Positions 1 through 7,465 of a stretch of DNA of 39,978 bases are shown here, piece after piece (the first letter of the stretch is position 1; every line of letters starts with the position of its first letter). Under the pieces are notes generated by a model that ran no database searches, had not been told where the DNA came from, and worked only from the letters and a program-made list of their open reading frames with translations. The translations under genes and the position numbers were made by a program. Location of the stretch: positions 1 through 39,978 of the forward strand of contig CANRGB010000015.1 in assembly GCA_947630005.1 (NCBI GenBank). The letters run 5' to 3'. Source of the DNA: an uncultured Lachnospiraceae bacterium. GTDB lineage: Bacteria; Bacillota; Clostridia; Lachnospirales; Lachnospiraceae.

Positions 1-74
1 TGAAGCGCGACGCCGTCCGCGAGACGCTGTCCGATTGTACCATAACCTGCAACTCCTACCTTAATCTTAGCCAT
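1..74 (-). CDS. Type II glyceraldehyde-3-phosphate dehydrogenase-like protein, N-terminal fragment
   Basis: Only the first 24 codons are inside the window; the gene continues past the left edge. The start at 74 is fixed by an AAGGAGG ribosome site a few bases upstream. The visible peptide carries a dinucleotide-binding loop GYGTIGQR followed by LADGVAL, the pattern at the start of archaeal-type (type II) phosphorylating GAPDH. It follows iolB by 53 bp on the same strand, so it is probably the third gene of the iolD-iolB unit. Inference: it may handle the triose phosphate, or a semialdehyde, made at the end of the inositol pathway. With so few residues, another Rossmann-fold dehydrogenase cannot be excluded. 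Confidence 0.6.
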   Translation of the reverse strand, partial: MAKIKVGVAGYGTIGQRLADGVAL

Positions 75-127
75 TTTTGTTTCCTCCTTAAAATATATTT
101 ATTAATTTTTATATCCATTAGAATTTC

Positions 128-916
128 TCAAAACTTTGCGTCATGCAGCCAGAGGTACCTCTCGTCCTCGCAGCGGTCTGTCTGCAGCCAGGGATTGCCG
201 TCCAGGTGACGGATCATCCAGCAGGTGTACATCTCGAATCCGGGCGCCACGGCCTGCGGATGAAGCTCCCCGCCGGGAATTGCCGAGAAACTGTTGTTCA
301 CGCTCTTGAATACGCGGTCGCCCACGAAGCTCGCGCCGAAGCCTTCCGGCCTGTCAAATTTGAACAGGTAGGTCTCCGGCTGCGGATGTCTGTGCGGCAG
401 ATATCCGGACCAGTTGCCTCTGTCGTTGAGTACCTCGCCGAGCACCATATTGGAATCCGGATTGATGTCGTGATCGAAGATCGTGTTCACGCGGCGGTTT
501 GCCACATCACCGAATTTTCCTTTTGCCCCGGAGTAGATCCACGGAGCGTCCTCAGGCGCGTACAGGCGGCTCTCAAACGCTTTCTCATTCTTTGTGCACT
601 GCACCAGAATCTCGGATTCGGTCTCCGCCTTCACACTCACCGTCTTGCCGCCGCTCACATGCACGCACCACGGACCTTCCGTAAATACGTCCTTTCTGCT
701 GACGGTCTCGCTCTTGCCGTCCCACGCGTAAGTAATCTTTCCGGACAGGAGAAGAACCGCGATCTCCTCGCCCTCTCTGCAGAATGTGCGCTCCTCGCCG
801 GCTTTCATGGCGTACATGCGGATGTCCATCATCATGGCCGCATAGTCATTGTCATAAGTGGTGAGTATCATTTCGCCGTTCGCGTCATACTGCGGATACC
901 CAAAAACCTCTGCCAT
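128..916 (-). CDS. iolB: 5-deoxy-glucuronate isomerase IolB
   Basis: IolB converts 5-deoxy-D-glucuronate to 2-deoxy-5-keto-D-gluconate, the step after ring opening by IolD in cytosolic myo-inositol breakdown. The 262-residue protein has the expected family length and the bicupin signature HRHPQPETYLFKFDRPEGFG near residues 177-196, whose histidines and glutamate hold the metal. The C-terminal region ends in YLWLHDAKF. The start at 916 is preceded by AAGGAGGACTGTAAA; this ribosome site overlaps the iolD stop codon 14 bp upstream, so the two genes are translationally linked. Kinase (IolC) and aldolase (IolJ) genes are not seen and may lie beyond the left edge. Confidence 0.95.
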   Translation of the reverse strand: MAEVFGYPQYDANGEMILTTYDNDYAAMMMDIRMYAMKAGEERTFCREGEEIAVLLLSGKITYAWDGKSETVSRKDVFTEGPWCVHVSGGKTVSVKAETESEILVQCTKNEKAFESRLYAPEDAPWIYSGAKGKFGDVANRRVNTIFDHDINPDSNMVLGEVLNDRGNWSGYLPHRHPQPETYLFKFDRPEGFGASFVGDRVFKSVNNSFSAIPGGELHPQAVAPGFEMYTCWMIRHLDGNPWLQTDRCEDERYLWLHDAKF

Positions 917-929
917 TTTACAGTCCTCC

Positions 930-2861
930 TTAATATTTTCTTGCTATCTCTCTGCCTTCCTTGACTTCCTCCCATGCCTTGCGCACGGATTCCTTCTCAG
1001 AAGTTGTTGCCATTCCAACGTTCCACCAGGACTCATAGCCGTCCGTCATGGTCTTCGGGATAACCTTCAGATCAAACAGGCAGGCAACCGTCTGCTTCTT
1101 CGCGTCCTCAAGAGCCGCCTCAAGCTCCGCGATCGTATGGCAGGTATAGGTCTTCATGCCGAAGCCCTCGCCGATCTTCGCGTAGCTGACCGGAATCAGA
1201 TCCAGGCACGGTTTCTTTCCGTCTGTGTAGCGGAACTCTGTCGCCAGGCTGCCGATGCCGTGCGTCATCTCCAGGTTGTTGATGCAGCCGAATCCGCAGT
1301 TGTCAAACACGAGGATGTTGACCTTCGCGCGCTCCTGCATGATCGTTCCCATCTCGCTGCTGAGCATCTGGAAGCTGGAATCTCCGACTACGCAGTACAC
1401 TTCGTTGTCCGGCTCCGCAAACTTTACGCCGAGCGTAGCGCCGATCTCGTAGCCCATGCAGGAGTAGCCGTACTCTGCGTGATAGCCGCCGCGCTTGTCC
1501 GTCGTCCACATTCTCTGCATGCAGCTCGGAAGGGAACCGCCGGCCGTGATGATCGTCGCGTCCGCGTCGATCACTCTGCGGATTGCCGCCAGAGCAGCCG
1601 TCTGCGTGATCTTGCCCTGCGTCATCTTCACGAACTCCGGAATTGTTCTCGGATCTCTCGCCTTTATAATCGGTTCGAAATCATCTCCTGTATATTCGAT
1701 GCCTGCCAGACGGACCATCTCCTCGTCCCACGCCTTCTTCGCGGTCTGGATCTCATCCGTGTAGGCAGATACGTAATTTCTCTCTCTCAGTTTCTTCGTG
1801 AGCGCTTCCACCGTAACCTTCGCGTCGCCGACTGCCTTCACCGCGTCCATCTTGTACGCGTGGAATCTGCAGTTGTTGATCGTGACGTACTTCACATCCT
1901 CATTCTTGAACAGCCACTTGGAGCTGGTGGTGAAATCGGACATTCTGGAACCGATCGCGATTACGACGTCCGCGTCTCTCGCGATGACATTCGCAGCCAG
2001 TGTGCCGGTCACGCCGATACCGCCCAGGCAGTACGGATGGCTGGATACGCAGGCGCTCTTTCCTCCCTGTGTCTCGCCGAACGGAATCTTGAACTCCTCG
2101 CAGAATTTCTCAACGACTTCGCCTGCCTCTGAGAAGCGGACGCCGCCGCCCACGATCACGAGCGGTTTCTTCGCGGACGCGATCACCTCTGCGATATCCT
2201 CCAGCTCTTCCTCGACAGCCACCGGTCTTGTGATCCTGTGGACACGTTTCTGGAAGAAGTACTCCGGGAAATCGAAGGACTCACCTTCCACATCCTGCGG
2301 AAGAGCGATGCAGCATGCGCCGGTCTCCGCCGGATCCGTGAGAACTCTCATGGCGTTAATGAGCGCGGTCATGATCATCTCCGGTCTTGTGATGCGGTCC
2401 CAGTATTTGCATACCGGCTTGAACGCATCGTTCGTCGTCACTGCAAGGCTGCTGCTCTGCTCAAGCTGCTGAAGCACCGGGTCCGGCTGTCTGGAAGCGA
2501 AGGTGTCCGCCGGGAATACCAGAAGCGGAATATTGTTTACCGTCGCCGTCGCGCAGGCCGTCACCATATTGGCGGCTCCCGGTCCTACAGAGGATGCGCA
2601 CGCGATGATCTTTTTACGGTTGCTCTGCTTTGCGAAGGCGATGGAAGTATGGCACATGCCCTGCTCATTCCTTCCCTGCATTACCTTGAGTCCGCCCGGA
2701 TTGGTATCCAGCGCCTCGCCCAGGCCGACCGCGATTCCATGTCCGAAAATCGTGAAAAAGCCTTCCACAAACTTCGTCTCCACACCGTCCATGGATACGT
2801 ACTGATTATCCAGGAATTTCACGATTGCCTGAGCCGTTGTCATTTTGATTGTTTTTGCCAC
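930..2861 (-). CDS. iolD: 3D-(3,5/4)-trihydroxycyclohexane-1,2-dione hydrolase IolD
   Basis: IolD is the thiamine-diphosphate enzyme that hydrolyses the inositol-derived diketone ring to 5-deoxy-glucuronate. The protein has acetolactate-synthase-like architecture: an N-terminal Pyr domain with conserved Glu in VGLGEALD, a central domain, and a PP domain with the ThDP motif GDSSFQMLSSEMGT. I chose the GTG at 2861, giving 643 residues (M)AKTIKMTTAQAIVKFLD, because AAAGGAGA lies about 10 bases upstream and the length matches the family. A longer reading from 3005 would add 48 unconserved residues inside the likely promoter. It overlaps the iolB ribosome site and is preceded by the LacI-family gene and a region with LacI-like half-sites. 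Confidence 0.95.
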   Translation of the reverse strand: MAKTIKMTTAQAIVKFLDNQYVSMDGVETKFVEGFFTIFGHGIAVGLGEALDTNPGGLKVMQGRNEQGMCHTSIAFAKQSNRKKIIACASSVGPGAANMVTACATATVNNIPLLVFPADTFASRQPDPVLQQLEQSSSLAVTTNDAFKPVCKYWDRITRPEMIMTALINAMRVLTDPAETGACCIALPQDVEGESFDFPEYFFQKRVHRITRPVAVEEELEDIAEVIASAKKPLVIVGGGVRFSEAGEVVEKFCEEFKIPFGETQGGKSACVSSHPYCLGGIGVTGTLAANVIARDADVVIAIGSRMSDFTTSSKWLFKNEDVKYVTINNCRFHAYKMDAVKAVGDAKVTVEALTKKLRERNYVSAYTDEIQTAKKAWDEEMVRLAGIEYTGDDFEPIIKARDPRTIPEFVKMTQGKITQTAALAAIRRVIDADATIITAGGSLPSCMQRMWTTDKRGGYHAEYGYSCMGYEIGATLGVKFAEPDNEVYCVVGDSSFQMLSSEMGTIMQERAKVNILVFDNCGFGCINNLEMTHGIGSLATEFRYTDGKKPCLDLIPVSYAKIGEGFGMKTYTCHTIAELEAALEDAKKQTVACLFDLKVIPKTMTDGYESWWNVGMATTSEKESVRKAWEEVKEGREIARKY

Positions 2862-2950
2862 AGTTTTCAGTCTCCTTTCCTTTTTCCTTGCATTGATGAT
2901 ATCAGGGTCAAGAGATATTCTCACCCTGTAATACAGGTTCTTTCCTCTTT

Positions 2951-3007
2951 CTTTGTGTGCTTTGTGCGTGCTGTATAAAAATTCCAAAAAGTACTGTTTG
3001 CACACAA
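2951..3007 (-). promoter_or_regulatory. Probable iolD promoter region with paired half-sites
   Basis: Between the lacI stop and iolD lies an AT-rich stretch with a possible -10 TATACA on the minus strand. It is flanked by TTGTGTGC (2953-2960) and its exact inverse GCACACAA (3000-3007), with a further TTTGTGCGTGC at 2961-2971. These resemble the GCGTG/CACGC half-sites found before lacI and the URO-D gene, so a LacI-family repressor may bind on both sides of the promoter. The -35 element is not clear. Confidence 0.45.
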
Positions 3008-3032
3008 TTTTATTCTGTTTTGCCCGCCAAGT

Positions 3033-4052
3033 TCAGATATTGTACTTCGTTTTGATATTAATATCCGTATAGCGGTATTCTTTCCCCGCCGGCTGCTTCT
3101 TTACCAGCATATCCGCCAGAATGCAGGGCGGCTCATATCCCTGGACATATCCGTCCTGATCGATCAGGAAATCCGCAATATCCGTCTCAAGAGCCGCTTT
3201 GTTCCGCGGTGTGAGATCATAAATGATAACGTACGGCCGCTTCTGGATCTGCAGCTTCCCGAAGGCTCTGGCGATCCCCGCCTGCCCGGCGGAAACCACG
3301 AGGATCCCGCTCAGATCCGGCACGCTCTGCATCGTATTTACGATGGCTTTCTCCACCTCATCCGCGTCGTCATAGCTGCCCTGCACGCCGACCGGTTCCA
3401 GCCCCGGATAAGACTTCTTGATCTCATCCAGGAAGCCGTCCACGCGCCGGTTGTCCACGTTATTGGTGAAAAAGCCCGTGATTACAAGGATTTTCCCCAC
3501 GCCTCCCGTCAGCATCGCCATGAGTCCGGCTGCGGTCCGGCCGCTTTTCTGATTGTCCATCCCGACGAAGCAGCATCGTCTGGTCCCCACAATATCCGAA
3601 TTAAACGTCACAATCAGGATCCCTGATTCGTCAGCCAGCCGGTTCAGCTTCTCCCTTATCTTCTCGCTGTCCACCGGCATGATCGCAAGTCCGCGGATCC
3701 CCTTCTGTACAAGCGCGTCGATCGCTTTCAGCTGCTCATCCTCGTCTACGGAAACACCCTCCTCAACAAAAACCTCGACGCCCCGGTCCTGCAGCTCCGC
3801 CTTTGCCTGCGCGATTCCCCGGTTGATTTCCAGCATGAAGGAAGATCCCGCGAGCTGGGTGACAATCCCTATCTTAACCTGTCTGACGTCCCGTTTCTTC
3901 CGCTCCTTCTGCACATATCCCATCTCATCGGCGATGCGGAAGATTCTCTCCGCCACTTCAGCCTTGATACGCCCCCGATGGTTCAGCGCTCTGTCGACCG
4001 TTCCGCGGGATACGCCGGCACGCTCCGCAATCTGCTGTATTGTTACTGCCAT
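3033..4052 (-). CDS. LacI-family transcriptional regulator of the inositol cluster
   Basis: A 339-residue repressor-type protein. Residues 3-22 form the LacI helix-turn-helix (TIQQIAERAGVSRGTVDRAL), followed by the hinge region and a periplasmic-binding-protein-like sensor domain from about residue 62. The GVSRGTVDRALN variety belongs to LacI members with the sugar-type ligand fold. It sits between the IolG-like gene and iolD on the same strand, so it most likely senses an inositol or inositol derivative and controls this cluster. The start at 4052 has only a weak upstream site (GGGGCGATGG). Its own promoter has TTGCGTG/CACGCAA arms overlapping the -35, suggesting autoregulation. It is not the DeoR-type IolR of Bacillus subtilis. 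Confidence 0.88.
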   Translation of the reverse strand: MAVTIQQIAERAGVSRGTVDRALNHRGRIKAEVAERIFRIADEMGYVQKERKKRDVRQVKIGIVTQLAGSSFMLEINRGIAQAKAELQDRGVEVFVEEGVSVDEDEQLKAIDALVQKGIRGLAIMPVDSEKIREKLNRLADESGILIVTFNSDIVGTRRCCFVGMDNQKSGRTAAGLMAMLTGGVGKILVITGFFTNNVDNRRVDGFLDEIKKSYPGLEPVGVQGSYDDADEVEKAIVNTMQSVPDLSGILVVSAGQAGIARAFGKLQIQKRPYVIIYDLTPRNKAALETDIADFLIDQDGYVQGYEPPCILADMLVKKQPAGKEYRYTDINIKTKYNI

Positions 4053-4070
4053 TCATTCCATCGCCCCTTT

Positions 4071-4082
4071 GATCACGTGATC
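4071..4082. promoter_or_regulatory. Perfect 12-bp palindrome in the lacI leader
   Basis: GATCACGTGATC is a perfect palindrome 19 bp upstream of the lacI start and about 27 bp downstream of its -10 box. A related TGATCACGC occurs at 4233-4241. Position and symmetry fit an operator for autoregulation, but no binding protein can be named from sequence. Confidence 0.4.
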
Positions 4083-4108
4083 GCCACAGCTTTCTGTGCC
4101 ACAAGGAT

Positions 4109-4151
4109 AATATAGCATATTTTTTATAAACACGCAATACATTTTTGCGTG
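4109..4151 (-). promoter_or_regulatory. lacI promoter with overlapping inverted-repeat operator
   Basis: On the minus strand a -35 TTGCGT (4132-4137) and -10 TATATT (4109-4114) are separated by exactly 17 bp. The -35 lies inside an inverted repeat, CACGCAA (4131-4137) and TTGCGTG (4145-4151), spacer 7. More half-sites TTGCGTG follow at 4208-4224. A protein on this site would block polymerase, consistent with autorepression. Confidence 0.6.
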
Positions 4152-4180
4152 CTTTTACGAATTTTTTCTTATTTTCCTTT

Positions 4181-4200
4181 AAAAACCCATGGGTATTTTA
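4181..4200. other. AT-flanked palindrome downstream of the IolG-like gene
   Basis: ACCCATGGGT (4185-4194) is a perfect 10-bp palindrome flanked by an A-run and a T-rich run, so it could be a weak terminator after the dehydrogenase gene or another protein-binding site. The stem is short. Confidence 0.3.
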
Positions 4201-4261
4201 CAGTATTTTGCGTGTTGTTTGCGTGCTTTATTGTGATCACGCACAAATCTCTCTCCCGTTT

Positions 4262-5278
4262 TCAGTCAGCCTTCAGCATCTCGCCAGACAGGAACGATTC
4301 TCTGCACCAGAACGCGATCGTCGTGGATCTTGTGCCGTCGTATACATTCGGACTTGCCTTGCGCTCCTGCGCAACGCAGTCACAGAATGTTTCCATCTCC
4401 GTGATATACGCGTCATGCCAGCGGGTGATGAAATCCTGATAGCATTCGCGGCAGACGCCATGCTCGTTCATGACCTCCACCAGAGAGTCGGCCGGAACTC
4501 CCGCGATGCGCAGCGTCCCGCGCGTACCGATAATCTCCGTTTCGACATGGGCGCCGTGCGCGGCCGCTCTTCCCGCGAAGAGAAACGCCATGGCGTCGTT
4601 TTCGCACTGCATCAGGCAGGAGACGTTGTCCCCGTCGTCCCAGTCCTTATACTGTTTGAATTCAAAACAGCCGCCGATCGCCCAGAGTTTTTTCGGCTCG
4701 GAACCGGTCAGCCAGCGGATCAGATCGATATCGTGGATGGACATGTCGATAAACTGTCCTCCCGAACGGGGAGCGTACTCCAGCGTCCCCTGGATGATCG
4801 AAATCGGATCCTGCGAATAGCAGCGCACCAGAATCACGTCGCCGATCTCGCCGCGCTCCATTTTCTGTTTCGCTATGCGGTAAGAGTGGTCATAGCGGCG
4901 CATGAAGCCAAGCATGAATACGAGCTCCGGATGCGCCTCCACGATTTTTTCCGTCTCTTTGCACTTCTCCGGGGTATCCGCAAGCGGCTTTTCACAGAAC
5001 ACATGCTTCCCCGCCTCCATCGCGATGCGGATCATCTCCGGATGGGACGCCGTGTTCGTGACGACCGCGACGGCCTCCACCTCCGGATCCGCGCACAGCT
5101 GCACCGGATCGCTGTAGACGCGGTCAACGTTCAGTTCCTCCGCGACTTCCTTTGCGCGCGCAAGATTGCCGTCGCAGATTGCGGTAAGCGCCGCTCCGGG
5201 CACGCGGTTTGCGATATTGCACGCATGCTCATAACCAAGACGGCCGACGCCGATGATTCCGATTTTCAGTTTTTTCAT
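4262..5278 (-). CDS. Gfo/Idh/MocA-family oxidoreductase, IolG-like inositol dehydrogenase
   Basis: A 338-residue NAD-dependent sugar/inositol dehydrogenase. The Rossmann loop is GVGRLG at residues 10-15. Lys97 in EKPLA, Asp178 and His182 in the block DMSIHDIDLIRWL match the catalytic Lys, Asp and His of IolG in order and spacing. It probably oxidises a ring hydroxyl of myo-, scyllo- or a modified inositol to an inosose, feeding the IolD/IolB steps downstream. The start at 5278 follows AAGGAGAGTTCATT. It lies between the URO-D-family gene (218 bp upstream) and the LacI gene (209 bp downstream). I leave the symbol blank because several isomer-specific paralogues share these motifs. Confidence 0.85.
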   Translation of the reverse strand: MKKLKIGIIGVGRLGYEHACNIANRVPGAALTAICDGNLARAKEVAEELNVDRVYSDPVQLCADPEVEAVAVVTNTASHPEMIRIAMEAGKHVFCEKPLADTPEKCKETEKIVEAHPELVFMLGFMRRYDHSYRIAKQKMERGEIGDVILVRCYSQDPISIIQGTLEYAPRSGGQFIDMSIHDIDLIRWLTGSEPKKLWAIGGCFEFKQYKDWDDGDNVSCLMQCENDAMAFLFAGRAAAHGAHVETEIIGTRGTLRIAGVPADSLVEVMNEHGVCRECYQDFITRWHDAYITEMETFCDCVAQERKASPNVYDGTRSTTIAFWCRESFLSGEMLKAD

Positions 5279-5451
5279 AATGAACTCTCCTTATCGTCTC
5301 TTCTAATAATAATCCCAAACCGGGCCGGAACAGGCAGGCCCTCTTCCTTTCCGCCTTTCGGATCTGTGCAGCGCCGCATCATCCGTCCGCCGGCCGCATT
5401 TTTTGCCAACAGCCATTTTTCCTGCATGGGCCTGCGCGTAAAGGGCACAGC

Positions 5452-5482
5452 GGCGCCGGCCCCTCTGACAGGAACCGGCGCC
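5452..5482 (-). terminator. Strong stem-loop after the URO-D-family gene
   Basis: GGCGCCGG (5452-5459) and CCGGCGCC (5475-5482) pair over 8 bp with a 15-base loop, about 14 bases past the URO-D stop. No T-run follows on the minus strand, so it is more likely an RNA-stability or partial-termination element than a classical terminator. It could lower expression of the dehydrogenase and later genes relative to the URO-D gene. Confidence 0.45.
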
Positions 5483-5496
5483 ATACCTCATTTTGT

Positions 5497-6753
5497 TTAT
5501 TTGTCTCCGTTAAATTCCTTGATCGCATCCACCATCGCCACGATATTCGGGATCGGCGTGTTCGCCTGGATGTTGTGGATAGTATTGCACACGTATCCGC
5601 CGTCCTTCGAGAAAATATCCAGTCTCTCGAGAACCTGCTCGCGTACCTCTGCCGGCGTTCCGAACGGAAGAACCTTCTGCGTGTCCACGCCGCCGCCCCA
5701 GAACACGATGTCCTTGCCGTAGGTATCTTTCAGCCTCTGAGGATCCATGCCTTCCGCGGAGCACTGTACCGGATTCACCGCGTCAAAGCCGCCCTCGATC
5801 AGATACGGGAGAATCGGGAAAATTCCGCCGCAGCAATGCTTCAGCGTCACCCACGTCGTGTTCTGATGGATCCAGTCGTTCATCTTCTTATAATAAGGCA
5901 TGTAGAATTCCTTGAACACCTTCGGATCAATCATCGGTCCTCTCTGGGTTCCGAAATCCGCGCCGCAGATGAACATGATATCAATGTCCGATCCGAACGC
6001 TTCCCAGTATTTCTTGAAGTTCTCGATCGCGATATCCGTGCCGCGTTCAAACACTTCCTTTACATAATCCGGGTAAAGGAGCGGAGCCATGTACCATTCG
6101 GAAATATCGCGGATTCCCTTCGGATGCTTGAGGTTCGGACCCGGAATATTGTTGGCGTCGCCAAGGCCCATGTAAGCGGGAGCAACCTGAATCGCGCGGC
6201 CGCCGTCTTTCACTTCCGCCAGAACCTTCTTATGGAATGCGATCTGCTCGTCGCTGACCAGCATGTAATCCTCCACATTGTCCGCGGGATCCGCCTCGTC
6301 CTCGTCAAACTCCGGCGTACGGGTCAGATTGTCGAAATAATAGCCGCCTGCCGGCATATGTCCGCTCGGAGCTACCGTGGTGTCTCCTTCCGGATACACA
6401 TAATAGCCGCCCTTGCCGTCGTCCGTGACCGTGCAGTTGGAAGGAATCAGCACCGAAATGCCGCGGTATTCCCACTCTTTCCAGTCCGTGTTGATGTGGC
6501 CGTACGTATCGCCGTAATTATAAAGCTGCTGTACGTCGCATCCCATGCAGTCCGCCAGATCCGGCTCGACAAAAGCCGTCATCGTGGACATGTCGTTGAT
6601 CTTCGGAAGGCGCTTCTCAAGTCCGTAATAGTCTCTGAGGTCCTTCATCACGGTCGCGTTGATCATGGAACAGCTCATTCCGCCGAAATCCACCGCAACT
6701 TTGTCCGGCTGTTTGTGCGCAAAGGTAGTTCTGATTCTCTCTTTGGATGTCAT
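5497..6753 (-). CDS. Uroporphyrinogen decarboxylase (URO-D)-family protein, methyltransferase-like
   Basis: A 418-residue TIM-barrel protein of the URO-D superfamily, clearly not HemE: the N-terminal region differs and heme genes are absent nearby. Family landmarks are HCCGGIFPILPYLIEGG at residues 306-322, NPVQ at 327-330 and HNIQANTP near 393-400. His306, Cys308 and Cys389 match the H-x-C...C arrangement, with about 80 residues between the cysteines, that binds catalytic zinc in the corrinoid methyltransferases MtaA and MtbA. As first gene of an inositol cluster it could demethylate O-methyl inositols, but no corrinoid protein is visible, so this is inference. The start at 6753 follows AAAGGAGAGGACACT. 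Its promoter carries a LacI-type operator. Confidence 0.85.
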   Translation of the reverse strand: MTSKERIRTTFAHKQPDKVAVDFGGMSCSMINATVMKDLRDYYGLEKRLPKINDMSTMTAFVEPDLADCMGCDVQQLYNYGDTYGHINTDWKEWEYRGISVLIPSNCTVTDDGKGGYYVYPEGDTTVAPSGHMPAGGYYFDNLTRTPEFDEDEADPADNVEDYMLVSDEQIAFHKKVLAEVKDGGRAIQVAPAYMGLGDANNIPGPNLKHPKGIRDISEWYMAPLLYPDYVKEVFERGTDIAIENFKKYWEAFGSDIDIMFICGADFGTQRGPMIDPKVFKEFYMPYYKKMNDWIHQNTTWVTLKHCCGGIFPILPYLIEGGFDAVNPVQCSAEGMDPQRLKDTYGKDIVFWGGGVDTQKVLPFGTPAEVREQVLERLDIFSKDGGYVCNTIHNIQANTPIPNIVAMVDAIKEFNGDK

Positions 6754-6881
6754 AGTGTCCTCTCCTTTATTTATTTTTATTTTTTATTTTCTGTTCAGGA
6801 TCCGTCTGTAAATTCCGGATCGGCCCTAAAAAGCATCTCCGCCAGGCACATATCCGGCGAGAATTGCCCGCAGGTATTTTC

Positions 6882-6897
6882 TGCGTTCCTGCACGCA
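6882..6897. promoter_or_regulatory. Secondary LacI-type operator in the URO-D leader
   Basis: TGCGT (6882-6886) and ACGCA (6893-6897) form an inverted repeat with a 6-bp spacer, and the right arm extends to GCACGCAA. It lies about 40 bp downstream of the main operator and shares its half-site sequence. Confidence 0.4.
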
Positions 6898-6925
6898 ACA
6901 TGTCGTCCGCTCAGGTGCAAATTAT

Positions 6926-6986
6926 TCGCGTGTGCGTGCACGCGATTCAATGGTGATATCATAGCATATTGTTTCCGATTTTACAA
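6926..6986 (-). promoter_or_regulatory. Promoter and main operator of the URO-D/inositol gene cluster
   Basis: On the minus strand, -35 TTGTAA (6981-6986) and -10 TATGAT (6958-6963) are 17 bp apart. Just past the expected start point lies a near-perfect LacI-type operator: TCGCGTG (6926-6932), spacer TGCGTG, CACGCGA (6939-6945). Repression by the cluster's LacI-family protein and release by an inositol-related inducer is the natural reading. Confidence 0.65.
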
Positions 6987-7085
6987 TCCTTTTTTTATTT
7001 TTTGTACGATTTTTTTCAAAATAAAATCAGGGCCGCAAGATCTTCCGTCGTTTTTATGAAAGTATGCCGGTCCTGCCATATTTTT

Positions 7086-7103
7086 CGCGTGTCTTGCACG
7101 CAA
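7086..7103. promoter_or_regulatory. Upstream LacI-type operator
   Basis: GCGTG (7087-7091) and CACGC (7097-7101) form an inverted repeat with a 5-bp spacer, about 150 bp upstream of the main operator. TTACACACGC at 7115-7124 is a further half-site. Sites this far apart in a LacI system often act by DNA looping. Confidence 0.4.
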
Positions 7104-7104
7104 A

Positions 7105-7432
7105 ATTCCTGTCTTACACACGCTTATATGCCCTTCGATTCGTCCCGGCAACTTTTAGCCCGCAATTTTCTTTGAGCAAAGCGATTTCCAAAGTTCACGT
7201 CGAATTTGCGTCGCATACGACGTAACTTTGTCGTCAACGATGCCGATAAACGGATTTATATTCAATCTGCTTTCCGTATGTTCTATACTTACACGGGCCT
7301 GCGCATAAAAGTGCCAAAGGCACATTCTCGCGCCGAGCGCGGCTGCGAAAGCAGCATTTCCCACGCACGCGCTCGTGCGCATCCTGCCGGAGGCTTTTTG
7401 TGTCGCAGGACGAAATTTCCTGTGACACAAAA
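7105..7432. other. Structured noncoding element between the inositol cluster and glyA
   Basis: About 330 bp without a credible gene but with a chain of short inverted repeats: CTTTG/CAAAG (7171-7182), CGTCG/CGACG (7209-7222), GTGCC/GGCAC (7311-7323), CGCGC/GCGCG (7329-7341), GCTGC/GCAGC with a GAAA loop (7342-7355), GCACG/CGTGC (about 7365-7378) and a long imperfect hairpin whose 15-bp arms are 7396-7410 and 7418-7432 (14 of 15 matching). The density suggests a folded RNA or a dispersed intergenic repeat read from glyA. Only one copy is in the window and I cannot name a family. Confidence 0.45.
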
Positions 7433-7458
7433 CAGGCTGTGTGATTTCTCACACAGCC
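7425..7458 (-). terminator. Rho-independent terminator of glyA
   Basis: On the minus strand, GGCTGTGTGA, loop GAAA, TCACACAGCC (7435-7458) forms a perfect 10-bp stem starting 7 bases after the glyA stop and followed by the T-rich TGTTTTGTGT. It is a textbook terminator with a stable tetraloop. Confidence 0.9.
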
Positions 7459-7465
7459 CATCTCG

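Noticed and set aside
2862-3005. N-terminal extension of IolD from an ATG at 3005
   Set aside because: It lacks conservation, covers the likely promoter, and a GTG at 2861 has a good ribosome site and the right length.
5275-5484. Small minus-strand frame of 69 codons between the URO-D and IolG-like genes
   Set aside because: It begins in the GC-rich stem-loop, overlaps the IolG-like start and resembles no known protein.
4145-5722. Long plus-strand frame of 525 codons opposite the IolG-like and URO-D genes
   Set aside because: Antisense shadow: Arg/His-rich composition, no ribosome site, and the opposite strand encodes clear families.
5497-6753. URO-D-family gene considered as hemE
   Set aside because: The N-terminal part does not fit uroporphyrinogen decarboxylase and the protein carries methyltransferase-type zinc ligands.
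5575-7059. Long plus-strand frame of 494 codons opposite the URO-D gene
   Set aside because: Antisense shadow of a well-supported gene with shadow-type composition.
7155-7430. Minus-strand reading frame of 91 codons inside the structured gap after glyA
   Set aside because: It would start with TTG inside a long hairpin, has no ribosome site, and its codons are imposed by inverted repeats. I treat the region as noncoding.
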